A DNA stretch of 64,000 bases from Chitinophaga sp. sic0106 (GTDB lineage: Bacteria; Bacteroidota; Bacteroidia; Chitinophagales; Chitinophagaceae): the NCBI RefSeq assembly GCF_019219075.1, contig NZ_JAHUWJ010000001.1, forward strand, positions 124,001 to 188,000, read 5' to 3'. How positions within the stretch are numbered: position 1 is the stretch's first letter; each line of letters begins with the position of its first letter. Position numbers and translations under genes: made by a program. A model generated the notes under the pieces. It made no database searches. It was not told the origin of the DNA and saw only the letters and a program-made list of their open reading frames with translations. Below, piece after piece: positions 56,125 to 64,000 of the stretch.

Positions 56125-59100
56125 TTAAAATCCAACTTTCAGGGAGAATGTAAATTGTCGTGGCAACGGCATTGCTACACCACCGGAAGTAACGAACTCA
56201 GGGTCCTGACCTTTCAGTTTTTTATCCGCATATGCGAGCCAGAGGTTATTACCCTGGAGTTTCACACCAATGTTGTTGGCGCGGATCAGTTTAGCTACGC
56301 TTGCGGGAATATTATAAGCCAGGGATAATTGTTTCAGCCTTACAAAACTTCCGTCAGCTACCCGGTTAGAGGTGTAGTTATAAACAGTATAGGGATAATA
56401 GGATCCTATGTAGGCGCGTGTTAAATAATCCGCGATGGATGGTATATTCGTTACTTTTTCATCCTGTGGTAAGGTCCATCTGTCAAGGAATTCCTTCGGC
56501 ATTGCGTTTGCGTCAGAGTAGTTGAGCGCAAATTCGTTGTTCAACCTGATTTTATTTCCTGCCTGGTAGGAGAAGAAGAAGTTCAGCACAAACCCTTTGT
56601 AGCTAAAGGTATTATTCCAGCCACCGGTGATGGTAGGATCTACTGTACCTTCATAAATCAGGTAATCCCTGTTGGTGCTTTGTACATATACACCGGTGGA
56701 CAGCTTACCGTTTTCATCAAGGAAGTATGGCATACCGCCAGCCATCAGCCCCTGGAAGTTAACAGAGTACAGGCCACGAACGGCATGTCCTTCTGTTGCT
56801 CCGCCTTCAGGAATGATGAGGTCATAGATGCGTGGTTTACTTTTCAGGTTGGTGATCTCGTTTTTGTTATAGCCAAAAGTCAGGTTGGTGGACCAGTTAA
56901 AACGTTTTGTTTTAATCACGCGACCGCCAATAGTCAATTCCGCACCGCGTGATTTCATATCTGCATAGTTGGCCATCTTGGTACCTTCACCACCAATACC
57001 GGAGGTACGCATATTACTGATGAGATCAAAACCATTACGCTGATAAATATCTGCGGAAACGCTCAGCTTATCACCCCAGAAACCTGCATCCACACCGATA
57101 TTACCTTCATATTGTTTTTCCCAGGTAAGCTCAGAGTTTTCAAGATTATCTATCTGAATTCTTGGTTCCAGTTCTGTCTGGCGGGGACGGATAGTAGAGC
57201 TGTTTTCAAATACCACGGTGGAGTTGGTAGCACTACCAATGCTGGCGGTCAGTCCATACGATCCGCGTAATTTCAGGAATGCGATATTGCGGTTATCCTT
57301 CAGGAAATCTTCCTGATCCAGATTCCACGCACCACTTACCGTCCAGGTAGGCAACCAGCGTGCCTGTCTGGATTTACCCATGCGGTTGGAGCCATCGTAA
57401 CGCACCGTTCCGTTAAACACATACTTACCATCGTAGGAATAACTGGCGTTACCAAAAACCGACAGGTATCTGTCATATTGTTTTTGCATTCCATAATAGT
57501 TGTTGCCGCTTTCGAGGAACATTTTTACGATACGGTAGTCAGTGAATGGGGTGCCACCTTTATCGTATTGGTAGCCGAACCCGTTGTTAAACGTATTCTG
57601 ACGATCGGTGTATTTAAGCTCCTGACCTGCGAACGCAGATACCAGGTGTTTTTCCTGGAAAGTGTGCTTATACTCAAGCTGGTTTCTTACATAGTAGTTC
57701 ACAAGTTTATCCTCGTTAAGATTGTAGAAACCGCCGTATGGGAGGGTAGGCACTTTTACAGTGATTTCCGGATGGTCCGGATCGAGGTAGAGGAATCTGT
57801 TGTTTTGAGCTACGGTAGCATTGGGCATATATCTGTATGCTTCTGCCATGTTGGAATGTTCGGTAATAATATTTTCCCGTGTCGTTTTTACGAAACGGAC
57901 AGCACCGAGTGTTTTGAAGTTGAAGTCTTCCGAAATTTTATACCCCAGCTCGCCCTGGATTTTTGTATCCAGCATGTCCAGGTTGATGTAGTTGTTTTCC
58001 AGCTCGTGAATGATGTTGAAAGGAGCGTAGTTTCTGTTGAAATATTCCAGTTCACCATTTTCGTCGTAGGCGGTAAGCGTACGGCTGGTATTCAGTGCAA
58101 AGCTGTATGGGTTGATATCAAAGTCGCGTGTGTATACACCTTCTACTACGTTGCTGGAGCGGCCTTGTGTACCAGGTGCGCGCTGTTGCCGGATAGATCC
58201 GTTCACGATCACGTTAGCGGTGAGGCGGTTCGTGATATTGTATGTACCACGGAGGTTGGCGGTATATCTGCTTACGCGGTCGGCAATGGACCAGCCATTA
58301 TCGTTATAATATCCCAGGGAGATATAATGTTGGGATTTTTCGGTACCGGAGGAGATACTTAGCGAGTGTTCCTGTACGAAAGAGTTCTTAAACAACAACC
58401 CAAACCAGTCCGTATTTGCTTTAGCGTATCGTTCGAGGAAAGCGGTTCTTGCTTCCGGTGTGTTTTCCAGGGCAAACTTACCTGTTGCCGGATCATACTC
58501 TTTCAGCAGTCGGTACATCTTGGCATATACGCCACCAGTGTTATCATTGGCGATGTTAGAGGTCAGGTTCCCTTTGCGGTACATTTCCGCGTAAACCGAC
58601 ATCTGGTCAGCAGAGTTCATAATATTGAACGTGCTGTAGTCTGGTTTGAGGAAAGTGGAGAAGTTACCGCTGTAGTTTACCTGGGTGGAGCCTGCACGAC
58701 CTTTTTTGGTAGTGATCACGACTACGCCGTTCATGGCACGGGCACCGTATTGCGCGGTGGCGGCAGCATCTTTCAAAATAGTAAATGACTCGATATCATC
58801 CGCGTTGATACCGGCAACGGAGGAGCTGATCAGCGTGAGGGCGTCGCCGCTGGAGAGCTGGTCGTTACTGATGTTTACGATATCTTCCAGTACTACGTTA
58901 TCTACCACCCATAAAGGCTTGTTTTCACCGGTGATAGAGGTGGCGCCTCTTACACGGATTTTAGGAGCGGCGCCAAAGGTACCGGATACGTTTTGTACGG
59001 ATACGCCGGCTACTTTACCTTCCAGCATACGGCTAACGTCGAGGATACCATCCTGTTTCACGTCAGCGCCGGAGATATTGGTTACAGAGCCGGTAAAGAG

Positions 59101-59886
59101 TTTTTTGGCTACGTTTTGGTAACCGGTAATTACCACTTCACCGAGGCCGGAAACGTTGTCTTCCAGAACGATGTTGAAGCTGGCACGGTCTGCTACCGGT
59201 AACGACTGGGACTTGAATCCCATAAAGTTAAATACCAGTACGTCTGATGCGTTGGCGGATATGGAAAATCGGCCGTCGGCGTCGGTGATAACGCCTTTGG
59301 ACTGTCCTTTAATTTGTACGGAAACGCCGATGAGGGGATTTCCTTTTTTATCGGTAACCCGGCCGGTGCGCTTTTCCTGTTGAAAGGCGACGGCATTTAC
59401 TTTGTCGGTTGGTGTTTCCTTTAGTTTTAGGATGATGGTTTTTGACACCATTTCATAGTCCAGCGGCTGGTCTTTAAGGACCAGTTCCATGAAGTCGCTC
59501 AGCGGAACATCCTGTGCATTCACAGAGATATCGTGGGAGCGCTGGAGCACTTCTTTTTTATAGAATACGAGGTATCCGGTTTGTTTTTCTATGGCAGAAA
59601 GTACACGCTGGAGGCTCACTCGCTGGCCGGTAAATGTGACATGCTGCGCTTTCACTTCAGCTGCAACCTGCATGATAGATACCAGGATAATCAATGCTGT
59701 TAATTTCATTGTAATCAGCAGTTTTTTTAGGCTGGTACCCATACCCTTTTGTGGAATATGCCGTTCTGCCAGCACTGCTTCCGGGGTATCGGCGGCGATG
59801 GCCGATCCTTTCTGGAAGCCGTCCGGTGCTACATTTCCGGGCATAGCATACCAACTACAATTAGCATTTTTTTGCATAAATTGCAT
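56125..59886 (-). CDS. susC-like: SusC/RagA-type TonB-dependent importer with STN domain
   Basis: A 1253-residue outer-membrane receptor. A leading tail of about 60 residues precedes a signal sequence starting near an internal ATG at 59709 (MKLTALIILVSIMQVAAEVK); such tails are common in this class, so the upstream start is kept. Next are the STN (secretin/TonB N-terminal) domain at about 85-140 (QRVLSAIEKQTGYLVFYKK), the carboxypeptidase-like domain (RTGRVTDKKGNPLIGVSVQI), the plug (GEVVITGYQNVAKKLFTGSV) and the barrel. The STN domain signals to FecR, encoded upstream, which controls the ECF sigma factor. Confidence 0.95.
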   Translation of the reverse strand: MQFMQKNANCSWYAMPGNVAPDGFQKGSAIAADTPEAVLAERHIPQKGMGTSLKKLLITMKLTALIILVSIMQVAAEVKAQHVTFTGQRVSLQRVLSAIEKQTGYLVFYKKEVLQRSHDISVNAQDVPLSDFMELVLKDQPLDYEMVSKTIILKLKETPTDKVNAVAFQQEKRTGRVTDKKGNPLIGVSVQIKGQSKGVITDADGRFSISANASDVLVFNFMGFKSQSLPVADRASFNIVLEDNVSGLGEVVITGYQNVAKKLFTGSVTNISGADVKQDGILDVSRMLEGKVAGVSVQNVSGTFGAAPKIRVRGATSITGENKPLWVVDNVVLEDIVNISNDQLSSGDALTLISSSVAGINADDIESFTILKDAAATAQYGARAMNGVVVITTKKGRAGSTQVNYSGNFSTFLKPDYSTFNIMNSADQMSVYAEMYRKGNLTSNIANDNTGGVYAKMYRLLKEYDPATGKFALENTPEARTAFLERYAKANTDWFGLLFKNSFVQEHSLSISSGTEKSQHYISLGYYNDNGWSIADRVSRYTANLRGTYNITNRLTANVIVNGSIRQQRAPGTQGRSSNVVEGVYTRDFDINPYSFALNTSRTLTAYDENGELEYFNRNYAPFNIIHELENNYINLDMLDTKIQGELGYKISEDFNFKTLGAVRFVKTTRENIITEHSNMAEAYRYMPNATVAQNNRFLYLDPDHPEITVKVPTLPYGGFYNLNEDKLVNYYVRNQLEYKHTFQEKHLVSAFAGQELKYTDRQNTFNNGFGYQYDKGGTPFTDYRIVKMFLESGNNYYGMQKQYDRYLSVFGNASYSYDGKYVFNGTVRYDGSNRMGKSRQARWLPTWTVSGAWNLDQEDFLKDNRNIAFLKLRGSYGLTASIGSATNSTVVFENSSTIRPRQTELEPRIQIDNLENSELTWEKQYEGNIGVDAGFWGDKLSVSADIYQRNGFDLISNMRTSGIGGEGTKMANYADMKSRGAELTIGGRVIKTKRFNWSTNLTFGYNKNEITNLKSKPRIYDLIIPEGGATEGHAVRGLYSVNFQGLMAGGMPYFLDENGKLSTGVYVQSTNRDYLIYEGTVDPTITGGWNNTFSYKGFVLNFFFSYQAGNKIRLNNEFALNYSDANAMPKEFLDRWTLPQDEKVTNIPSIADYLTRAYIGSYYPYTVYNYTSNRVADGSFVRLKQLSLAYNIPASVAKLIRANNIGVKLQGNNLWLAYADKKLKGQDPEFVTSGGVAMPLPRQFTFSLKVGF

Positions 59887-60121
59887 TAGTTTGATCTGTT
59901 TAAATGGTTGTTTAAAAAATTGGTTTCATTCAGCCAACGGCAGTCAAATCACTTACCGGAGGTGGTCGTAACACTTCCGGTTTTTCTTTGACGGTCTGTT
60001 TACTTTCGTCCTATTTACTTGTTAAATAATAGCATTGAGAGGTGACGCTATTTACATCGCGTTTACTCATTTTGGTTGACTGCAGTGTATCTGCCAGACT
60101 AAAAACAAATAACATCGTTCA

Positions 60122-61309
60122 TTAAGGCATTACCATAAGCTTTCTTTCATTGGTCAGGTAGCAGTGCACACCTGCCTGGTTTAAGACTTTGATTACTTCG
60201 GAGAGCATCAGGTTCCGGCTGATCTTACCTCCGAATTGAATATCTACAGGAACATTTTTTCCAATTTCTGTTTCTATGCCGTACCAGCGGGTAAGCTGGC
60301 GCATGAGCATGGTCAGGTCGTTTTCATCGAAATCGAAGTACCCATTTTTCCAGGCGGTTACATTATCTGTGTTTACGTGCTGGATGGTGATCTTACTATT
60401 TTCGTGTATGGCGGCCTGTTGGTCGGGCCGTAGTGTTTCTTTTTGTGCGGGGCTACCTGCGGACACCATTACGGCGCCGCTGATGAGCGTGACTTTGGTA
60501 GCATTTTCATTCGGGTAGGCGTTGATGTTAAAGTCCGTACCCAATACATCTACCGTTCCTTCGTTGTGACCATCGCTCATGATGGTGACACGGAAAGGGT
60601 GGTTTTGATCGGTTGCTACCTGCAAATATACCTCACCGGTAACGGTTACTTCGCGGTTGTTCCCGGCGAAGTAGGTAGGGTATTGAATGGAGCTGGCGGC
60701 GTTGAGCCATACCAGGGTACCATCCGGCAGTACTACTTTAAACTGTCGCCCGATGGGCGTGGACAGGGTATTTACCTGTGGTTCCCCGTTGAGCTGATCC
60801 TTTCCGTAACCGATTTTGCCGCTGTCGAGCACGATATTGACACCATTCTGTATGGCGATTACGCCGTTACCGGCGGAGTCGAGTACCAATTGTGATCCAT
60901 CGCCGAGCGTAAGAATGGCACCGGCTTTTCCTGGGGCAACATTTACATGTTGAGCTACAGTAGCAGGTTTAGATTTGCTTTCTTTATGTAACCACCAGGC
61001 GCCGGTGCCCAGCAACAGTACAGCTGCCGCGGCGGCGCTCCATCTTCTGATATTAAGTACTCTCGCAGGTTTACGCAGTGCTTCGATTGTGGATTCATCC
61101 AGGGCGGCTTCAATCATGGCGACACGACGTGCATCGGCCGATGGCTGGGCGGCGAGGTCAGGGAACTGATCGCTATATTTATCGAGTACAGCCAGCTTTT
61201 CCTCCATAGCGGCGTTATCAAGCCAATGGCGGAAGGCGAGGTAATCCTGCTCTGAGTAATTACCGGCGGTGTAGTCTTTTAAAAAAGCGTTTAATTGTTC
61301 CTTCGTCAT
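60122..61309 (-). CDS. FecR-family anti-sigma factor
   Basis: A 395-residue protein. The N-terminal cytoplasmic part has the FecR start pattern LNAFLKDYTAGNYSEQDYL. A membrane helix lies near residue 88-105 (WSAAAAAVLLLGTGAWWL), and the periplasmic domain has TPIGRQFKVVLPDGTLVWLN near 195 and a C-terminal STN-interacting region ending VLNQAGVHCYLTNERKL. It holds the sigma factor until the SusC STN domain reports bound ligand. It precedes the susC gene by 235 bases and follows the sigma gene by 72. Confidence 0.95.
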   Translation of the reverse strand: MTKEQLNAFLKDYTAGNYSEQDYLAFRHWLDNAAMEEKLAVLDKYSDQFPDLAAQPSADARRVAMIEAALDESTIEALRKPARVLNIRRWSAAAAAVLLLGTGAWWLHKESKSKPATVAQHVNVAPGKAGAILTLGDGSQLVLDSAGNGVIAIQNGVNIVLDSGKIGYGKDQLNGEPQVNTLSTPIGRQFKVVLPDGTLVWLNAASSIQYPTYFAGNNREVTVTGEVYLQVATDQNHPFRVTIMSDGHNEGTVDVLGTDFNINAYPNENATKVTLISGAVMVSAGSPAQKETLRPDQQAAIHENSKITIQHVNTDNVTAWKNGYFDFDENDLTMLMRQLTRWYGIETEIGKNVPVDIQFGGKISRNLMLSEVIKVLNQAGVHCYLTNERKLMVMP

Positions 61310-61381
61310 AACCTGGAATGTGTATCCGGTATAAGGACGTTTGAAGGAATCGAAAGGACACGTCGGTCCAAAAAAAATTTT

Positions 61382-61999
61382 TTAGAAAAATGGGATTGTA
61401 AGGAGGAGAACGAGGAAAAGGTGGTTGTCAGTTTCCTCAAAGCATTGCCGGACCAGCTTTTGGGCTTTATAGAGCTGGTTTTTTACGCCGGACTTGGATA
61501 TACGCAGTTCGGCGGCTATTTCGTCCAGGGACATGCCTTTTTCCACGCTGAGGCGGAATACGTGCTGGCATTGGGCAGGGAGGGCGGTAATTTGTTGTTG
61601 TACTTTTTCATAAATGTAGCGGTAATGCCATACATCCTCTGGTGTTTCGGCTGTAGCGGTTGTTTGCAGGTCGATGATAGCGGCTTTTCTGACGGCAAGG
61701 TGGCGTAGGTGGTCGAGCAGGCGGTTGCGGGCAGCCTTAGCTACATAGCTTTTAAATGCGGTGACTGTGCTGAGTTTGTCCCGTTGTTCCCATATGCGTA
61801 CGAAAACGTCCTGAATGACCTCATCGGCTTCGTCTTCCGAGTTGGTAAACAGGCGGATATATTGCGTTACAGCATCCAGGTGGCGGGAATACAGCTGGGT
61901 GAATGCTTCACGGTTTCCTTGTGATACGAGGAGTATAAGGTGTGGTTCGTTATATAATTCTTCAGTTGACAAAATGGCGATACTACAATTTCCGGACAA
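61382..61999 (-). CDS. ECF-type RNA polymerase sigma factor (FecI-like)
   Basis: A 205-residue sigma-70 factor of the ECF group. Region 2 reads FTQLYSRHLDAVTQYIRLFT and DEADEVIQDVFVRIWEQRDK; region 4 reads LPAQCQHVFRLSVEKGMSLD and EIAAELRISKSGVKNQLYKA. It directs RNA polymerase to the promoter of its SusC/SusD locus. There is no ATG; the start is TTG at 61999 or, nine codons later, TTG at 61972. A G-rich tract lies just upstream. Confidence 0.93.
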   Translation of the reverse strand: MSGNCSIAILSTEELYNEPHLILLVSQGNREAFTQLYSRHLDAVTQYIRLFTNSEDEADEVIQDVFVRIWEQRDKLSTVTAFKSYVAKAARNRLLDHLRHLAVRKAAIIDLQTTATAETPEDVWHYRYIYEKVQQQITALPAQCQHVFRLSVEKGMSLDEIAAELRISKSGVKNQLYKAQKLVRQCFEETDNHLFLVLLLTIPFF

Positions 62000-62038
62000 T
62001 GGCGGTTCAGGCCTGAGCTAAAGCTAAGGATTTTTTTT

Positions 62039-62066
62039 GGGGGGAGCAATGGGGGAGGGGGAAGGG
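62039..62066 (+). other. Possible G-quadruplex between the lipoprotein and sigma genes
   Basis: Four G-runs (6, 5, 5 and 3 G) separated by loops of 6, 1 and 2 bases lie on the plus strand, in the template of the minus-strand sigma gene and its leader. Such a pattern can fold into a G-quadruplex in DNA. There is no other signal in this 68-base gap. Confidence 0.5.
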
Positions 62067-62067
62067 A

Positions 62068-62727
62068 TTATTTTTTCCGGGTTCGGCGGAGTTCTTCAGT
62101 TCCAAATTTAAGGGTTGCCTCATCCTTGATTATCAACGTATCTTTCATCTGTTTTCTGAAAAAATCGCAGGCTGACCCATCGAAGGTTATGTGCACCTGC
62201 TTATGACCTGGGCTATTTATATTCAAGGTGTCTGAGTATAGGTGATGAATATGAAGAGGATGTGCTGCCTCATATTCCCTGTTTTCCTCGAATAATAAAA
62301 ATAGCTTGTTGACGACTACACCTACCGAAAAGGCCGTGTCCAGACTAATACCTATTTGCAGAGAGTCATTGATAAAAAGCGTTTTATTGATTAAGGGATC
62401 ATTACCTGGCCAGGAGCTGTTTTTAATAATGATGCTGTCCCTATCGCTGTCAGGGGTGGCAACCAGCTTGCTGACAATCGGCACTTTGTGGATATCGTTG
62501 TGATTGTAGGCATCTATTAAAACAAATCTTCCCTGTTGGGTCCAATTACCGTTAGCATAATCAATGATGCCCCACTTTGTTCTATTGATATAGGTAAAAG
62601 TACTATCCTTCGGATTGAAATTCAATTCTATCCAAGGCATTGAGTAGTGCGCATATTCACCAGATATGCGTGGGGCGGCGGTGCAGCTGAACAATAGAAC
62701 CGCCAATAGGAAGGTCGTATATTTCAT
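62068..62727 (-). CDS. Lipoprotein of unknown function
   Basis: From the ATG at 62727 the product is 219 residues. MKYTTFLLAVLLFSC gives a lipoprotein signal with lipid at Cys15. The mature part is rich in aromatic and Asn/Asp residues, probably a beta-sandwich (FVLIDAYNHNDIHKVP, KTLFINDSLQIGISLD), with no recognised domain. The frame continues to 62790, but the extra residues spoil the signal. It sits between the truncated IS and the sigma factor gene, without an evident partner. Confidence 0.68.
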   Translation of the reverse strand: MKYTTFLLAVLLFSCTAAPRISGEYAHYSMPWIELNFNPKDSTFTYINRTKWGIIDYANGNWTQQGRFVLIDAYNHNDIHKVPIVSKLVATPDSDRDSIIIKNSSWPGNDPLINKTLFINDSLQIGISLDTAFSVGVVVNKLFLLFEENREYEAAHPLHIHHLYSDTLNINSPGHKQVHITFDGSACDFFRKQMKDTLIIKDEATLKFGTEELRRTRKK

Positions 62728-62767
62728 GATAACAGGATATTTTACAATGGATGCAGCCATAATGATA

Positions 62768-63127
62768 TCAAAATAACATTGAAAACCCACATTGCCGAAG
62801 ACGCTTCGGTATTTTGTTTAAAATCTGCTTCAGAAAATCGGAGGCGGTTCCTTTTATCATCGCTACTATAGAGCCTTTACGGCCCTTTGCCTGCTTATTG
62901 GTGACAATGGTATAAAGCTCCCCGCTAGAGAATGCAGTTTCGTCTATGCTCAAGGCTGGGCCTATGTTCCGTTGGAATAGCATCCATTCACAGGCATGTT
63001 CTTTTTGATCCCAGTTATTAAAGTTGCTAAGGTGATGCTTGTATTGCTGTCCCAGCTGCTTACCATCAACATGGAAGAATTTACCTAGCTGTACTGGGCT
63101 TATTGGATGATTATCTAAGTAATCCTT
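62768..63127 (-). pseudogene. Truncated ISAon1-type transposase (second ORF)
   Basis: Reading from an AAG codon at 63127 after an in-frame TAA, the frame gives DYLDNHPISPVQLGKFFHVD, then LSNFNNWDQKEHACEWMLF, ALSIDETAFSSGELYTIVTN and KGRKGSIVAMIKGT, which I recognise as the ISAon1-family transposase start with the first catalytic-domain Asp in SIDET. The homology stops after KIP; the remaining residues (KRLRQCGFSMLF) are unrelated and a stop follows at 62768. About two thirds of the transposase is missing. No ATG is present in the genuine N-terminal part. Confidence 0.88.
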
Positions 63128-63464
63128 TTAAAAAAGCCGCGAACTCCATAGTCATCCGCGTTCCCTTTTTCACAATTTCCCAATCTCTTGTTACTATCTC
63201 ATTTGTTCCTACAACCTCCCAGCGGCGCCGCTTCACAAAGAGTGTAACCTTCTTTCTGCGGATAGGGAAGTCCTGAACTGCAACGGGGGGCAAAAAGTCT
63301 TTTGCATGCAGTTTTTTGTGTTGATGCTCGGCTGGAGCGATATTCTTTTCTTCTAAGTAAATACTAATCTCTGCTTCGGTTTGTGAAGCATCTGTAAGTT
63401 CGAAATAATACAAAATCCCCTCTGGTAGAAGGGCTTCTAAGAGAAGATTCAAATTCTTATCCAC
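63111..63464 (-). CDS. ISAon1-type transposase N-terminal protein (first ORF)
   Basis: From the GTG at 63464 the product is 117 residues, starting VDKNLNLLLEALLPEGILYY, the usual opening of the ISAon1 N-terminal protein, then TEAEISIYLEEKN and LPPVAVQDFPIRRKKVTLFV, ending FAAFLKGLLR. A frame to 63494 exists but would extend beyond the IS ORF. It looks intact. Without the second ORF it cannot transpose. Its stop overlaps the open frame of the transposase fragment. Confidence 0.86.
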   Translation of the reverse strand: MDKNLNLLLEALLPEGILYYFELTDASQTEAEISIYLEEKNIAPAEHQHKKLHAKDFLPPVAVQDFPIRRKKVTLFVKRRRWEVVGTNEIVTRDWEIVKKGTRMTMEFAAFLKGLLR

Positions 63465-63576
63465 TGTTTCCTGTCTAGTTAAACTGCAAAACAACGATTT
63501 TTACAACAATCCCCCAGGTATTCAACTTGATCCGACTCTACCATTAAAAACGTGTATCAAAACATGTATCAAACGA

Positions 63577-63613
63577 TAAAGGCTTCCAGCGTACAAAACG
63601 CTGAAAGCCTTTA
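63577..63613. terminator. Hairpin downstream of the tRNA gene
   Basis: TAAAGGCTTCCAGCGT pairs with ACGCTGAAAGCCTTTA (15 of 16 pairs) around a short loop. It sits 9 bases past the 3' end of the minus-strand tRNA and probably ends its transcript. Just beyond it are two tandem 12-base copies of C(G/A)TGTATCAAA(A/C) at 63551-63574. Confidence 0.65.
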
Positions 63614-63621
63614 TAGAAGCG

Positions 63622-63695
63622 TGCTCCCAACAGGGCATGATCCTGTGACCCCCTGATTATGAGTCAGGTGCTCTAACCAACTGAGCTATAGGAGC
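63622..63695 (-). tRNA. tRNA-Met (anticodon CAT)
   Basis: The 74-base cloverleaf folds fully: acceptor GCTCCTA/TGGGAGC with one T-G pair, D stem GCTC/GAGC, anticodon stem CCTGA/TCAGG with loop CTCATAA, and T stem ACAGG/CCTGT. CCA is not encoded. The T loop reads ATCATGC, with A54 and T58 in place of T54 and A58. A Met elongator is the likely identity; a CAT anticodon could also be modified to read Ile. Confidence 0.93.
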
Positions 63696-63835
63696 TGTTC
63701 CGAAGAACGCAAACCCTCTTTCGAGGGACGGCAAAATTAATTATTTTATTCAATTAACCTAAAAAATATTTTGCAGTGTAACTCAAACGCCTATACTTTA
63801 TGAAAAACGTGTTTCTTTGTAGTAAATACGCACAT

Positions 63836-64000
63836 ATGCAGGGAATTAAAAATATCATCTTCGATTTGGGTGGAGTTATCCTAAACATCGACTACAAAAA
63901 AACCAACGACGCTTTTGTAAGTCTCGGTGCTGAAAATTTCCATGAGCTATATTCCCAGTTCAAAGGCTCCAACCTGTTCAACGACCTCGAAACCGGCCAT
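63836..64000 (+). CDS. HAD-superfamily hydrolase (N-terminal 55 residues; gene leaves the window)
   Basis: The peptide MQGIKNIIFDLGGVILNIDY carries the HAD motif I, with the nucleophile Asp in IIFDLGGV (DxG-type), as in YihX-like phosphatases. KKTNDAFVSLG begins the cap domain. An in-frame ATG at 63800 would add twelve residues (MKNVFLCSKYAH); the start at 63836 is preferred because HAD proteins normally begin just before the first strand. The gene is divergent from the tRNA. Substrate unknown. Confidence 0.9.
   Translation, partial: MQGIKNIIFDLGGVILNIDYKKTNDAFVSLGAENFHELYSQFKGSNLFNDLETGH

Larger units (their letters stand above)
62768..63500 (-). mobile_element. Remnant of an ISAon1-family insertion sequence
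   Basis: Composed of the intact first ORF and a 3'-truncated second ORF on the minus strand. The breakpoint coincides with a CCGAAG/CTTCGG palindrome (62795-62809, loop ACG). Terminal inverted repeats could not be identified, so the outer border at the tRNA side is approximate. Confidence 0.75.

Noticed and set aside
63111-63130. Programmed -1 frameshift (T TTT TTA) joining the two IS ORFs
   Set aside because: The slippery heptamer is present, but the second ORF is in the +1 frame; a -1 shift would hit a stop after four codons.

Overview
The window comes from a Bacteroidota bacterium, most likely a Chitinophaga-like member of the Chitinophagaceae. The support is two SusC/SusD outer-membrane import systems, a FecI/FecR sigma/anti-sigma pair, DUF6377 and DUF4302 proteins, an ISAon1-type IS remnant, many lipoproteins, weak Shine-Dalgarno signals, and -7 promoter elements of the TAnnTTTG type.

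Layout. 1-2500 (minus): potassium-importing Kdp ATPase (partial kdpB, kdpA, tiny kdpF), a second tiny membrane ORF, a helical protein of unknown function and a strongly structured leader. 2.9-4.4 kb: a zinc-ribbon/TPR membrane protein paired with an M50-like membrane peptidase. 4.4-8.2 kb: a large SWIM/SNF2 helicase. 8.2-8.9 kb: a gene-free spacer with hairpins and four tandem copies of an 84-85 bp repeat. 8.9-11.3 kb: comB, an SRPBCC protein and gcvT. 11.5-13.8 kb: an M28 peptidase lacking its usual catalytic Glu, an NTF2-like protein and a lipoprotein. 13.8-17 kb: an NAD salvage unit, nrtR then nadM-Nudix and nadV, with an NrtR-type palindrome lying on the promoter. 17-18.1 kb: a glycosyltransferase. 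18.3-25.3 kb (minus): two TetR regulators, then TolC, membrane-fusion protein and RND pump. 25.3-25.9 kb: a gene-free stretch with palindromes and a GC-rich unidentified block. 25.9-28.7 kb: an aminotransferase and dnaN. 29-30.6 kb: a sterol-desaturase-like protein, a small membrane protein and a lipocalin-like lipoprotein.

30.7-36.9 kb: a thiamine operon under a TPP riboswitch (thiS, thiC, a ThiE/TenI-like gene, thiD, thiE, thiG, thiH) with no thiF. 37.3-39.9 kb: stress-type genes (PA2169-type four-helix bundle protein, an lmo0937-type mini membrane protein, two tandem ferritin-like exported proteins). 40-43.3 kb: a phytase-like lipoprotein, an NlpE-like lipoprotein and a DUF6377 regulator. 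43.7-51.9 kb: SusC, SusD and GH31 alpha-glycosidase, then an exported metallo-beta-lactamase-fold protein. 52-62 kb (minus): ECF sigma, FecR, STN-type SusC, SusD, a zinc metallohydrolase lipoprotein and a DUF4302 lipoprotein, read as one sigma-controlled uptake locus. 62-64 kb: a lipoprotein, a truncated ISAon1-type element, a Met(CAT) tRNA with an unusual T-loop, and the start of a HAD hydrolase gene.

Most of the window is ordinary chromosomal metabolism and transport. I do not see a clear new defence or mobile system. The unexplained material is mainly non-coding: the 84-bp repeat array, the kdp-side leader, the double-hairpin elements and the GC-rich block near 25.5 kb.
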